A stretch of 64,000 nucleotides of DNA, taken from assembly GCF_949987515.2 (NCBI RefSeq), contig NC_082684.1:155207124-155271123 (forward strand), given 5' to 3'. This document shows positions 11,580 to 24,425 of this stretch, piece by piece (position 1 is the stretch's first letter; each line of letters begins with the position of its first letter). Both the position numbers and the translations under genes were made by a program. The notes under the pieces were generated by a model. That model was not told the origin of the DNA. It was given only the letters and a program-made list of their open reading frames with translations, and ran no database searches. Origin of the DNA: Delphinus delphis. Its lineage: Eukaryota; Chordata; Mammalia; Artiodactyla; Delphinidae.

Positions 11580-11900
11580 TTCAAATGTCAGCTTTTTGAA
11601 GTAAGGGGTCTTTCCCAATGACCCTATCTAAGGTTGGTCCTTCTTTCTCCTGTTCTGTCTTCCTTCCTTCTTTCCTTCCTTCCTTCCTTCCTTCCTTTCT
11701 TTTTCTTTCTTTCATTGAAGTATAGTTGATTTACAATATTGTTTCTCTTGGTTTTTTTCTTAATCATGTCATTCCTATCTGAAACAATTATTTATTTACC
11801 TACTTACTTGTTCATTGTCCGCTCACCTTAGAATCGTAAAAGTTTCATGAGAGCATGGATCTACATGTCTTGTTGACCCTCAGCATCTTTTTTAGTTGTC
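11580..11900 (+). mobile_element. L2 3' end split by an L1 stub
   Basis: 'ttcaaatgtcagctttttga' and 'ccaatgaccctatctaagg' are L2; after the interruption at about 11650-11740 it resumes with 'catgtcattcctatctgaaa', 'tacttgttcattgtccgctc' and 'tcatgagagcatggatct'. Confidence 0.75.
11655..11740 (-). mobile_element. L1 3' stub with (TTCC)n tail
   Basis: A 55-bp TTCC/TTTC tract (microsatellite grown from an antisense poly-A tail) leads into 'cattgaagtatagttgattt', the last 30 bp of the same L1 family seen at 9.3 kb. Extremely 5'-truncated and inserted within L2. Confidence 0.8.
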
Positions 11901-12199
11901 TTTTAAAGTTTATTGGTTAATGAAAACTCTATCCATTGTGGGCAATATATTTTTAGCTTTTGTCATTAACAGTTGAACCCAAATTCTTATAGGACAGTTA
12001 AGTTCATCAAACGTGATATTGATTATATTGAACAAGAAATTTTTTTTTGAGACCCTACTAAGTAAAAAAAACTTTATGTAAGTAAAGTATTTCAACCAAA
12101 GTTCTAATATAACTCCACGGTCAGTCAACAGTAACCTAAAGTTGATTAAGATCATTGTCAATATTCAGTCTAGGAACATAGCCAGGAATAAGAATCAGC

Positions 12200-12425
12200 T
12201 CAATGTAGCAGCAAATGTCATAGAAAGAGATCTGGACTTTGACTCAGAAAATCTGACTTCAAATCCTGGCTCTAACACTTCCAAACTGTGTGATCTTCAG
12301 CAAATTCCTTGACCTCTCTGGTTCTTCTTATCTATAAAAAGGAATGATACCTATATTACATGGAATTATAGGAATTAAACAATATGATGTATGTGAATAT
12401 GCTCTGTAGCTTAACATCTACCTAA
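12200..12425 (+). mobile_element. MIR SINE
   Basis: MIR order is clear: 'ctggactttgactcagaaaa', 'caaatcctggctctaacact', 'tgtgtgatcttcagcaaatt', 'ccttgacctctctggt', 'attataggaattaaa'. Ancient and diverged. Confidence 0.88.
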
Positions 12426-12564
12426 TGGCATGCAAATGTTACCTGAGTAATATTCAAATTGGTTTAAAAGATTCCAGGTGCTTTCAGTTGTATGAGAGTG
12501 TTTCCTAAAAATATGAATCTCCAATGTATGTGATTCATTTCAATTATATAAAAAGACACGCTTT

Positions 12565-12925
12565 TTGAGTTGGTTAGGATGTTTAGCTGCAAGTGGGGGA
12601 ATGCTCAAATAAATGGATTTAAACAAGGAGGAAAAATTATCTTATATAAGAAGGAATGCAATGTTTGGCTTCATAAATTCCTCAGTTTGGCTTCATAAAT
12701 TTCTCGGGGACCCAGTTTCTTTCCATCTTTTCCCTCCACTGAAGCCAGTGTGCTAGCTTGGTCCTTTGGTTCTGCATCCTGTGGTCCCACAGTAGCTGCT
12801 CTGGTTCCAAAGATCACACCTACGAGTCTGAGGCACGTAGGGAGGAAGATGTCTCCTGGGAAACTCCTATCAGGCTTTCTGTTATATCTTTTCGGCCAGA
12901 GTTGCATGGAGTAGCTGGGACTGAG
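12565..12925 (+). repeat. Old interspersed repeat, family not named
   Basis: 'aaatggatttaaacaaggag', 'gtttctttccatcttttccc' and 'tatatcttttcggccagagt' resemble a common mammalian repeat whose name I cannot give with confidence. It contains a local 22-bp tandem duplication at 12664-12707. Open frames here (12671-13015) are chance. Confidence 0.5.
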
Positions 12926-15900
12926 TGTGCTGCTGGCAAAGGGGGGCTGAAGTTGGCACTGAACTCTTAGAGTCAACATGTTCTTCCTGGGGGTGGGGAG
13001 GTACCCACTTTCCATGAGTATATGACCCCCTGATACTTGGACAAAAATAGTGTTCTGTTGGCAAGGAAGAAGGCGGGGAGAGGGAGGAAACGGTTGTGGT
13101 GTAGGTAACCAACAGTGCTTTACACATCATCCTCATCTTTTTTGAAGGGAGGAGGGAGTTAGTGGTTATTGCAAAACTCAAGAGTGAAAGAATGTCGTGA
13201 TGGCTAAAAGGTTGGAAATGACAGTTTTATGGACTTTACTCTCAGTCATTGACCATGTTTTATTTTTAAATGTCATCGGTTATATAGCCAAAATACATCA
13301 TGAATACAAAAAAAATTCCACTATTGAAAACAATGGCTAAATCACTCTAATATCTTTGGTTTTGTTTTTTAAAATAAACACATTTGTTATGTAAATTTGG
13401 TTGACTGGACCTAGACATTAGATCTTGACCTAAGGAAAGAGAAAAAAATTAATATAAAGAACCAGAACTAAAGAGGAAGGAAGTCCTTAGGAAATAAACA
13501 CATTAGAAGACATAGTGAAGAGGATTTAAAAGATTTTTTTTTCAGAGTAACTAGAGTGGAAAAACACAAAGAAAAGTTCCTTCTGTGATGTTTCCTATTA
13601 CCTGGTGTCATGCTTCTGTACTTCTAGTATTACACTCTTATTCTTTTAGCATCATTTCACTTTATATCTGAAGAAGAGCTTGTGTTTCATTCATCCGATG
13701 TTTTTAATAGCGTTTTAATCATTGTAAGTGATCATGCAATGCCCGAAGCACATTGGCTAGAAAATGGTTTATAAATAAAATTATTGTAATTTTTGTTATC
13801 TTTATCTCTTGAAACAATATTCATTATATTCAGATTATATCTAGCCTAGAAATAGTTCAACATATGTGATTATATGTAATCAGTCTATTTTTTTTCTTGC
13901 TCTTTTAAAAATGCCTTGGCTCACCGTTCAATTTTGTTCTTATCGCTAACAAACTATTGCTTATAAGTTGTTAAGGACTCTGATTTGCTTTGAAGAGTCT
14001 TCACAGGTTTCAACAAGAGTTTGCTCCTGGTAGGGCTGGGATCCAGAGAAATTCCTTGTTCCCAGTGCCTATGTCTTGATAGCAGGGGTAGCAGCATGTG
14101 GAGATGATCGCCAGAACTTTCGCCTGAAGCTAGCACCCCAAGTGTGTTCAGAGGCTAAAACTATGACTAATAGGAAGAACTATTGGGGAGGCCTATTTTA
14201 GCTTGATCATAGAAATAACTTTGTAAATATTAGCTGTGTCTGCATACAGATTAGGTGACAGTGTGAGATGGTGAGTTCCCCATCATTTGCAGGTATTCTA
14301 GCAAACCCTCAGGCCACTACTTTGCGGTGTTACTGATGGGAATTTACAACATATCCATGGAGGCCGATATTCGACAGCCTCATAAGTGACTCCCTTTCTG
14401 AGGCTTAATGTTCCTTAGTAGCTTGCAGTGTCTTAGTTTGCCTCTGTGGTCATGTCACAGTATTGACCTCAGGACCACTCAGCGTCCTTCAAGGGCAAAA
14501 TGCAATGTACCTTCTAGTCTGCACATTTCGACATGCTACAAGGAATATTATGATGTGCGTCCACCTTAACTAAGGGGTAATAGTTGTCTGGAGTTTTTAG
14601 CTGGTTGGCTTTGAGGGCTAGAGTTCACATATCTGATTCTCTATGTGGGTCAAAGCATTTTCCTCTTCTCTGTGCCGATTTACACGATATAAAATTTTGG
14701 TAAGTGGAACATTATAGTAGTTAAAGATATTTTTATGAAGGGCACGACCTGTGTCCCTTCCAACTGATGAGTGATTTTGTGGAAAGCATGCAGCTGTGGG
14801 TATCAAAACTGACAAGATAGGAGTATCAACAGTGCAAATGCAGCCTTACAGCCAAAACAAACAACAAACAAATCAGGCAATAGGCTGGTGGGAGTGGCGC
14901 AGGGGTAGGAGGTGGTATATTAAGGGTGACATAAGACACTTGGGAAACCTGAGGCCAGACACTTTGCCAAAACTCTCCTTTGAAGGACAGAAATGTTGGT
15001 GGCTTTTGAGATCACCACAATCAATAAAAAGCAACGAAAAGTGTACTTTGCGGCTATCAATTTTTCAAAGTTAGCTCAAGTTCAGCTTTTTCCTTGAACT
15101 GTTCCTAAGCCATGCCTGCACGAAGTTGGAATCTTCTCTGACTTCCAGATAGTCTAGGGTACCCATTTGGTCATGAAATGTTTATTTATTTTATTGCTAC
15201 TCTGAGAAGTCACCTGGTTGTCATTACCTTAAAAAAATCAAACGTAATTTTTTGCAGTTATTTTGGCAACTGTCAAATTGTAAAAAGGATTATATATGCA
15301 TAAATAAATATATATAGGTATTTTGTTTTGTTTTAAAATCAAAGTCAATGGCTTTATCCCTCTGTATCTTGTAAGTTTAAAAACCAGGACTCTACTAATT
15401 TTATTTGAGTTTGCTCACTCCTATGAGACACGGTGGTCAAAGCTGACCATATCATGACCATTAGGACAAGTTCTGAGGTTCTAATCTCTTGTGACATCTG
15501 TCTTCCTTATAAGACTGGTGTTGTCTGGGGCAGACCTAGACAGACGCACGGTATACCAGATGTCCATCTTCCATGGCTCTTTGTTTTCCCACACCTAGCA
15601 CAGAGATGCTAATTGCTGAGTGCGGCTATTCAAAGTGTTTGTCGTCATGCCAGGTATCATTCTAGATTTCAAGTAAAGTATAAGAATGCAAACAAGAAGG
15701 AACTTTGTGCCAGGCAGCACTGAGATGCTGGCGTGCACCTGTGAGATGCCACTTTGGTAGGAATGGAATATGAAGACCCTCCCATCTTGAACCAGCTGCA
15801 GACACTTAGAGAAGCAAAAGGATGGCTGCCAGCTTCAGACACAGGGCTTACTCCCCACAGAGCTGTCAAGTTTTTATTCCTCTTCTGCCTGATGGATGGG

Positions 15901-17262
15901 GAAACATGAATGATGTACCAAAAACCCTTTCATTAGTCCAACATTGTTGTGTGGCTCCTAGAACTTCTTAGATGTGGCACATAATTTTTCACTCAACTGC
16001 CGAGTGTTGGGAAAAAGCAGGAGCGACAAACCAGTGCCCCCAACCAGTCCTGCTATGTCACATCTGAGGGCTTCTGTGGGGCAGCCTGACTTGGCTTTGC
16101 TGGCTCGGAGACTTTCCCAGGGGAAGGGGAACAGCTCCATTCCACCTCATTGGAGGCTCAATCTGCTGTAAAATTCTTGCCTCTGCCCATGTAGAGCCAT
16201 TATATGGTCTAGATGTAATAACACCAGGAGGAAAAGAGTCAGGTGCAAGTTGCTAAGTGTTGTTCTAGTTGAGTATGTTCAGTACGTTTGTTAGGCCATG
16301 GAAAATTCTTTTTCACTCAAATGGGTTTTCTCCTCTTAATCTAATTTTTATTTTTGACTTCTCTCACTATTTTAAATTCAAGTGTTCCAAAGTTTCTTTT
16401 TTCATTTTCGAGCAAAATTAAGCTAAAAAGAGGGTTTTGTGTGTCTACTTTGAAAGACTTCCCTTTTGTCACCTAATTCTATACTGTTTTCTAGTATATT
16501 TACAAATCTTTGATTTCATGAAGAATGATTTATGTCGATTTAACCCAAGCTTGATCAGTTCTTTTTCTGAGTCTTCCCCTGGAACGGTCACTTTATTTTT
16601 AAGGAATTCTGGGCCAATTCAATCTCTTGGTGGCCTTCTAGTGGTTTTGAAAAAAGAATCCCATTTATTGAATTGGAAAATTAAAAATAATGCTGATAGA
16701 CATTCACTGGTTTAATAATCTGCCCCCCAAAGCAAATTAATCAGCAGGTATTAAACTTGTTACTTGTCATTCAAGTTTTAATTTCCTTGAAATGGTTAGA
16801 TAAAACATCAGTACTAACTTGCTAATTTTAATATTTAGGTAAATGTATACTTTATTACATTTTCTTATTAATGCTTTTTATATTGTATTTTAATTTTCCA
16901 CAAGTGTGTTCCTTCTGTTTTGATTCTAATTGCTTTCTATACCTCTTTACATTCTATTATACCTATTGTAACCAGCAATGGCCTGAATGTGGTAGGCATC
17001 CAATGTGTGTGTTGGGTTCATTGATGAGTGTATCTAGAGAAACAAGTTGTGGTATATATTCAGAATCTTTTTCCTGCCACCAGCGATTATTTGTTAGTCG
17101 TTTTGTTTGAACAGGTTGTGAAGGTCTAGGTGTACATGATAGGATAACAGAAACAGAGGAGTTTAAACACTGGGATGTTCTCTTGTGGAGTTTTAAAAAT
17201 TTACACAACATTCTTTTGCGGGAAAAAAAAGTAGAAAGTAATCTTCATTCCATCCTCTAGGG
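12926..17262. other. Long unassigned noncoding stretch
   Basis: About 4.3 kb without an exon, RNA gene or confident repeat. There is a weak MIR-like end near 13690-13800, an AT-rich patch at 15270-15330, and a somewhat G+C-richer patch at 15950-16170. Open frames are under 95 codons and unrelated to families I know. Confidence 0.5.
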
Positions 17263-17444
17263 CAGAGTGTCTCAACCTCGGCAAAATTGCCCTTCAGTCC
17301 AGATCATTCTTGATTGTGGAGAGTGGTCTGTGTATCGTAGGAGTTCATCCACTAGATGCCAATAGCAGATGTGACAACAAGAAATGTTTGCAGACCTTGC
17401 CACATGTCCCTGGGGGGCAAAATCACTTCACTTGAGAACCACTG
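17263..17444 (-). mobile_element. MER20 hAT-Charlie DNA transposon
   Basis: Nonautonomous element with terminal inverted repeats: 'cagagtgtctcaacctcgg' at the left and 'cttgagaaccactg' at the right. Internal 'cactagatgccaatagcaga', 'tgtgacaacaagaaatgttt' and 'tccctggggggcaaaatcac' match remembered MER20 in reverse. Nearly full length. Confidence 0.9.
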
Positions 17445-19004
17445 TTCAAGAGTGATGTCCACGCTGCAATTATTTTGCTATAAAGTGCCGGTTGAAAGCA
17501 CAGAGATACTTGGTGTCAGATTAAGTCTTTCTGGTATTTGAGGAAAGCCCTCCAACCCTACATGAATCCCAATCATAGGGCAGAATGAACACCCCGTAGA
17601 AGTGTTGCTGTCTCTACTCCCTGCTGTCGGTCTCAAGGGGGCGCTGTCGAGGGCTACGTGCTGGACCATCACGACCTGTACGTTGTAAAAGCTGCTTTCC
17701 CAGGGCTTCCCTGGCTGCAGAAGCTCTGGCTTCTTCCAGAACAGGCTGCTTTCTCCACACCTGACATTGGGCTTCTTGTCAGGGGCTCATCTATGGGAAA
17801 GCATCCTGGAATGATTTTGTTTTCTTTTGTCACGGAGGTATGGAGGAAGAACCATCAGACACAGCTGCAAAGCAATTAAGAGCACTTATGATATTCTGGA
17901 ATTCCTTTCTCTCTGTCTGTCAAATTTGACTATTCTCTTTTTCTCCCTGGTCCCCAAGTTCTATACTGGCAAGATAAGGGTTTAACCCTTGGGCCGGGTT
18001 GACACCACCCATCCGCAGGACACTGGAACAGACCACTTCTCAGTGATCAAGTCTGATGAGCTTCTGAACTGGGGGGTGGGGAAGGAAGTGTTAAGTTTGC
18101 AGCTGAAACTCTGAAGAGCTGCCAGTCAAGAGAACATTCGCACAGGCTCTCCACTGACCCAGATACTCTGCTATCTTGAAAGCTTTATCTTCTAAGAGAA
18201 TGTTGGCTAACGGCTTTCCTTTTATTCTTGTTTCTGTTTTAAAAGAATAACAAATACGCTTAATTCTTCACAAAATCTTCAGCAAATACCTTTTAATCCA
18301 ACACGATGGTAGTTATTTTAAGAAGTTGGCAAAGGAAGGACTGAGGCAGTTTTCTATTTTTCAGTCTGGGATATTTTCCCCTTGTACAGAAGCACTTGAT
18401 TACATTTAATCTTGGCATGCACCGACCACATTTACTTTGTTTGCATAGAACTGATATCATTGCTTTTCCCTCTTCTATACTCTTTTTTCATCTCCCCAGT
18501 AAGCCTTACAATTTAAATAACAGATTAAAATACACACACACACACAGAAGAGGTTCACAGATACCACGTATGTGTTCACTGTAACTTCTGGGACTTGATT
18601 CCACACACAAGCTCTGTTTGTTGAAGGAAGAAATGGTTTGTCAAAGCATTGTGTATATATGGAGAGAAAGAGCTCGGGAAAATACCTGAATAAAAATGAT
18701 GCACAGAGAGAACAAATTGCAGAGGTTGGAGACATGGCTGCTATAGGTGCAAAATGATTGAGGTCTTCTTCGTCCAGCAGAGGTGTTGAGGACTGTTCTC
18801 TAGAGATCAGAACAATCTAGAGATGGGTGATCTATGTTACCAAAGGGGTGGGTGCTCTGTGCATCTCAGGTGGGGCTTCCTCTGGTTATTATCTGCAGTT
18901 TAAGACCAGAATTTACGCACCAGCTCTTTGACGCATCTGCAGCTCTGGGTTTAGTCTTTTCATCTCAGTCCCACCCCATTTCTTTTCAATACATTATTAC
19001 TGTG
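17445..19004. other. Unassigned noncoding stretch with a short CA tract
   Basis: No gene seen. Only feature is a (CA)7 tract at about 18532-18546. Open frames (18475-18735 and others) show no domain. Confidence 0.5.
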
Positions 19005-19112
19005 AAAGTATTTTAGATTTAGAGGAAAGTTGAACAGATAATGCAGGGATCTGGTCTGTCCCGCACCCAATTCCCCCCATTATAAACCTTACATTACTTT
19101 GGAACCCCCATT
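19005..19112 (-). mobile_element. L1M 3' UTR fragment
   Basis: 'ttttagatttagaggaaagt', 'tgaacagataatgcagggat', 'cacccaattccccccattat' and 'aaccttacattac' follow an old L1 3' UTR in antisense. Confidence 0.7.
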
Positions 19113-21589
19113 TTCAGAGCTTATTTTCCTTTCTACTCCAAGGGAAACCACATAATTGCTTTCTGATCCCAGTAATGCTGAGAATAAATAAGATGCTTAG
19201 TATTTCAGCAATTGTTTAACCATCTCCAACCGGAGTTTGCACTTTTTATCATTTTAAGAGTAAAACTCTGTACTCAAGTTTATTCTCACGTGGGAAAACT
19301 GATGTATAAGAGTTAGATGATTTCCTTAAAGAAAGGTGAGCAGGAATTAGACCATTCCTCATTTGCTTCTCCTGCTTTTAGGAGTAATATTGATGGATTG
19401 GGCCATCTCTACATTCTGAAAAATCGTAGCGATTTTCTTCAGTGTGACCCCAGATGATTATTTCTGGTAGCTTTCTTTAAAATTATTTTCTTCTATTATT
19501 ATTATTCTTAAACACTTATGACAAAGGGGTAAATCTGATAGATTTTACTACAGTATAGAAAATGAAAATCTACATATTTTATTCTTCCTATTTACTTGGT
19601 CATCTGGTAGCTTTCTTTACTTCATATATGCACCACTAAGACTAATATGGTTGGAATTAATAGCGATCCTTTCTATAAAATGGATAAAGCTTTGGCTAAT
19701 TCACAGTAGTTATAAATAATATTGCTTTATCAAGATCTATTTCTGGTTGTGGAAGTATAAATAATGAAGCCTCTAGAAAACTCCGGGTGACAGATTTATT
19801 CTACTAACAAAATAAAGTGATTACAAGGAATTAGGAAAGACTGAACTGGGAAAGGCCTCTCCGCTATGACTAGACGCCAAGAAGGTCACGTGTGTCTCTT
19901 TGTCTTCTTGGAGTTGCTGAAATAAGGGCATGGATGAGAGAAGGCAGTTATCAAGGAAATGTCCTCTTTCACCAGTGATAGTGCTTTTTAGCACAAGGAG
20001 AGGGAGGTTCTCAGGAAGCATTTGGGTCATGACCGTGTTCCATTTCAATTTGAGGTCATTCTCTGTTTCAGAGTCAGGTCCTGAGTATCAGAGACCTTTG
20101 TGTGGAATTTGCTGGCTTATTCACACCTTGTGCAGGTATGCTGCCCTTCCTCTTTCTCTCCTCCTCTTCTGTATTTCCACTCCTCGCCAACCTCCTGAAA
20201 TCTTGTTTGTACGTCTGGGAAAAACTCTAGGTGAAATAAGAGAACGCCACTAAGGAGGAAAGATGGAATTATGGATATCCAGTGGACTCAGATTTTCTCC
20301 ATAACTCCTTGACTGTAGTTAATACAATGATTGTTTCTTCTAATCCCAGGTAGGAGGAGAATCAATAGAATCAATAGAAATAGTGTGTAGACATCCACCT
20401 TGTGGTCCCTGTCATAAACTTTGTCTCACCCAAGGGGAAGAGTGGAACCAATGTACTGTAGAATGTGTGCTGTTCAAAGAAAAACAAAACAGAAAACTTA
20501 GCTTATCATTCCTTTCAAGGAGCTTTCAGTGAAGAATAAATTTTGACAAAACATTCTCATTTCACGTCGTATAATGAAATCATCACACATCCTACAGAAA
20601 TCCATGCAGAAACAAAAATTGGTATGGTAGCAAAATTTTTCTCAACTCAAAATGAGATAGAAGATTGGACATCAACTTACGAATTTAAGGCTGTTAACTG
20701 AAATGAACAATTTCATTCCTAAAGTGGATTTTTACCCTAAAGGATCAAATTGACCTTTACTTGGGTGACAAGTACTGTTTCTCTACCAGTTCTCCGTTTT
20801 AGTCTCTGCTGTGTAAGTTCAGGGCCACATGAGAATGCTAATTCTCTATTTTAGCTTTTTGTGGGGTTCCCCAGGGCTTCTCCCATTCAAAGCCTCTGTG
20901 ACCCGAGTTCTGGTGATCTCCAGTGCCCAGCCCGACTCTGGCCACCATGGTCATTTCATTCAGTTCGTGGTGGTTATCATCACGCTGCAGTTTGAATACT
21001 GGTACTACTGGTTAGCCTGGGATACAATGCAAGTGTTGTAACACTCATCAAGACTCAGGTCTCGGCTTGTTCGGTGGTGGGTAGCGGGGTTGCTTCACAC
21101 AGCACTTCAGTTCAAAGTGAAGGCAGGAGGGAGTGGAGATCGTAGATCATAGATCACAGAGCAGATGCTAACCCAGAAATGACAGTGCTCCTCTGCCACA
21201 GAGCAAACTTGCAGGCACACGAATGCTCGGCGCAACTCACCAACATGTGTGCGGGGAGAGTGAAGCCAACAGAGCAATTGGAGGAATCCATCCAACTAAT
21301 AAGGAGCTTATAACTCTTTGGCAATTTGTTTGACTTGGGAGTTATTGCAAAGTCAGAAAGGTATTGAGCCTCCGGGATATTGGCAACGTTGCTGGGAGTC
21401 TCCCACTGTGAAAAGAAAGCTTTGCCAATGGGCTTTTTTTTTTTCTTCAGGTGTTCAGTATTGGGTTTTTCAGGCCAAGACTTTTGGAAAAGGCAACATA
21501 AATCACATCGGTATGTAAGGTTAATGGGACTGGTGGCTGCACAAACTCTCCCATTCAAATATGTGCTACAAAGATCTTCCAGTTTAGAT
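19113..21589. other. Unassigned noncoding stretch
   Basis: No gene or confident repeat in about 2.5 kb. It contains a 17-bp exact direct repeat 'tctggtagctttcttta' at 19463 and 19603. Overlapping antisense open frames at 19930-20253 and 21154-21558 lack recognisable domains. Confidence 0.5.
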
Positions 21590-21660
21590 GATCTGATTCA
21601 TTCATTCATTTACTCATTCAACAAAGGCTGACTGAAGTCTTACTGTGTGTCAGGAGCCAC
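21590..21660 (-). mobile_element. L2 3' terminus fragment
   Basis: 'tcattcattcatttactcat' plus 'tcaacaaaggctgactgaag' and 'ttactgtgtgtcagg' is the antisense L2 terminus with its repeated tetranucleotide-like tail. Confidence 0.7.
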
Positions 21661-22249
21661 TGCAAATATCAGAAGACAGACCCAGCTAGGACCCCTCTTC
21701 CGAGGTCTCTGAGCCCACATCGTGCATTTCTCCCTTCCTGTGTCCTCAGGTCCTTTATTGCTTTTCTTAACTCCTGATTCAGGAGCTCTGATTTGAAAGA
21801 AAAGTATGAGGAAAATCCTCACAAGGAAAAAAGTTGAAAGTCCTTCTGGTTTATTTACTTATTTATTTAAAGCATATTAATTAAACACCTATTATAGCCA
21901 ATGTTCTCCAGAAATAGGTGATCAGGGCAGACTTTCTATAAAGGAAAATTTTGCCTATCCACATTCCAGATGATAAACTTTCTTACATAAAATGTCTTGG
22001 ACCTTACTGAAAGAGTAACTGATTGCTGTTGGTATACTAAGAAAACTCACTCTCCCTTTCTTATGGATCTGGGAGGCTGGATGGACTCTGTCCTTGGAGT
22101 GGACTTTGTCCAAGCTCCGTATTCTCCTCTCTCTTACTGTATCTATCTAACCACTAGCCAGGTCCTGGTGACTCTGTCTCCATTATGTTTTTCATATATA
22201 CCTTTCCTTCCTTTCTTTTTTTGACGGCTACTGCTTCACTCCAGAACCC
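21661..22249. other. Unassigned noncoding stretch
   Basis: No gene or repeat recognised. Confidence 0.45.
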
Positions 22250-22715
22250 TTTATGACTCTTGCATAAATTACATCCATTACAATGGCATTCAGGTCAAAG
22301 ATCTCCTTCTTTCCAGTCTCTCCCTGCTTCAGATCATTTTCCATATGGCTGCCAGACTTATCTGCTGTATTCTATTAGTCCTCTCCTTAACAGTGACACC
22401 ATTTCTATTGCCTCTTAGATTAAGCATCTGTTTCCAAACAGGGTGTCAAATACCACATCCTAAACAAACATAGTAGTTAAGAATGTGGACTCTGGAATCT
22501 GAAACACCTATGTTAAAAATCCCAGCATTTCCTACTGTGCTGTCGGCCCCTCTGCTGAGGTACGGCTCACCCAGGATTGCAGTGGTTTTTGTACCTGGCC
22601 GGCTCTCGCTTGAGCCTTAGGTTCCCTTGTAGGCAAGGCAGTAGTTTATTTGTCCTTATGTCTGTAGCACTCAACACAATGCCCAGTGCATGCAGAAGAG
22701 TTGGTAAATATCACC
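22250..22715 (+). mobile_element. L2 remnants interrupted by a MIR head
   Basis: 'tccatatggctgccagactt' and 'acaccatttctattgcctct' are L2-like. 'tagttaagaatgtggactct' plus 'ggaatctgaaacacc' near 22475-22515 is the 5' part of a MIR. 'cactcaacacaatgcccagt' at about 22668 returns to an L2-like 3' end. All are old and partial. Confidence 0.6.
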
Positions 22716-23949
22716 TACACTTAAAGAGGTTAAATGATTGACTTATTACATTGCATCTTCTGTTTCCCGCGCGCACCATCATTTCGGGGTACCGGGCTGG
22801 CTTACCTCATCAAATTTCTATAATTCTCATCCTCAAGGTCTGAGGAAAAGGCTGGTTGATAATTTGATAGTTAAAAGATTCAGTATTGACTCTTGAAAGC
22901 CTAAGAAAAAGCTCTGAGCAGGAGAAATCACTTACCTCTGGCAGGAAAAAAAAAAATCAAGAGAAAAAGTGATTACTTTGATTACATTGGTAGGTAGCAA
23001 AAGCCACATGAGACATCTACAGGTGTCCTAACAGTTTCTCCTTCCTAAACATCAGCTCTGCGGTACTCAGGCGGTGAGGGAAACCGGGTCCCTTGCTGTA
23101 TCCTGAAGGCAGTGGTTAGACTTACTTGTGGGGTTAATAAAGGCTGAACTTGAGCTTCCGTTGGTGGTTAACCCCCTGCCCTTCTCCTGGTTCCTGTGAG
23201 ACACCTGACTGATACTATGGGCTGCAAATGTGTTCAAGTTCATTAATACTGTGCATGGGGCCTAGAGTCTGGGATAAACCAGTGAGTTGAGAATAGAACA
23301 AAATTCACAGTGAGACGGTTTTGCATTCTTGTATAATTTAGAATTCAACTACACGTATGAATAAGACTTGCCCCTGAATATGAGATGCTGAAGACGGACC
23401 AGAGGAAGGAAGTCATACCAGTGGGAGTAGGAAATAATGAGGAGAAAATGGACTTTTAGCTACAGCACGGCCCGAGTGTGGGTAAGCCATCGTTAGAAAT
23501 GCTATCTTTTTTCTGGGTCTTGGCGTTTGTGATTAAGATCCTGTGTGTCCAATGCTCCTTTGTGCACCCCACGGGCCAGGCCACTTTAGAAACAGGACCA
23601 CGGAGTTGCCAGAGCCACAGAATTGTGGAAAGGAATTCTGTGGGCCCCTCTGGTCAGACGTTGCCAAATGGCATTCCTAAAAAGCTTCAAATGCTTCTAA
23701 GGGGTCAAAATGGCTTCTAAGAGCCTCTGCCAGGCTTAGGACACAGTGGGTCTGGAGGTAAAGATGACCTAGATTGGAATAAGTGTCCATTCCTTTCCAC
23801 ATGAAAGTCCTTGGGGGAGTTATCGAGGTAGGTAGTCGCCGGGGGGGTCTTGGGGGAAGGTAGAGTCTCTGAAGCTTTCTTATCTGTCAGATGGGTCCAA
23901 GATACCTTTCTTAATGGTCAGGTGTGAACAGTACTTTGGGTACCAGATT
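22716..23949. other. Unassigned noncoding stretch
   Basis: No exon or confident repeat. 'gttaataaaggctgaactt' near 23130 recalls an LTR polyadenylation region, but there is too little context for a call. Confidence 0.45.
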
Positions 23950-24240
23950 ATAGTCAGGATTCTCCAGAGAAACAGAACCAATAGGTGGTATATGCGCATA
24001 GAGAGAGATTTAGTTTAAGATATTGGCTCATGTGAGAGCAGAGGTTGGCAAGTCTGAAGCTGGTAGGACTGGAGGCTGGAAATGGAAGCTCGGGCAGGTT
24101 TTCCGTCTTGCCCTCTGGGGGCAGAATTCCTTCTTCCCAGGGCAGACTCAGTCTTTGCTCTTAAGGCTTTTGACTGATCAGCTCACCCACATTTGGGAGG
24201 ATAATCAGCTGTACTGAAAATCTACTGATGTAAATGTTAA
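23950..24240 (-). mobile_element. LTR-like old repeat, antisense
   Basis: Starts 'caggattctccagagaaaca' then 'gaaccaata', 'ttggctcatgtgagagcaga', 'gaagctggtaggactggagg' and, near the end, 'gctcacccacatttgggagg'. This is a common mammalian repeat in reverse orientation; I am not certain of its family name. A sense-oriented piece that resembles its other end lies at 24349. Confidence 0.6.
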
Positions 24241-24248
24241 TTACATTG

Positions 24249-24270
24249 AGAGAGAGAGAGAGAGAGAGAA
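24249..24270. repeat. (GA)n microsatellite
   Basis: Eleven GA units within the repeat-rich segment. Confidence 0.95.
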
Positions 24271-24348
24271 CGTGAGTGAGGAGGTAGAGGGGGTGAGCGC
24301 TCTGCGGGGTCCCCGCCCTCTGTGAGACATCTTCGCATACAGTACATT

Positions 24349-24425
24349 TGATGGTTAACCTTATGCCTCAGCTTGACTAGCTACGGGGCCCAGCTGTTTG
24401 GCCAAACACCAGTCTAGACTGTATC
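24349..24425 (+). mobile_element. LTR-like repeat start, sense
   Basis: 'tgatggttaaccttatgcct' plus 'cagcttgactagctacgggg' and 'ctgtttggccaaacacc' resemble the beginning of the same family as 23950-24240, in opposite orientation. Confidence 0.6.
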
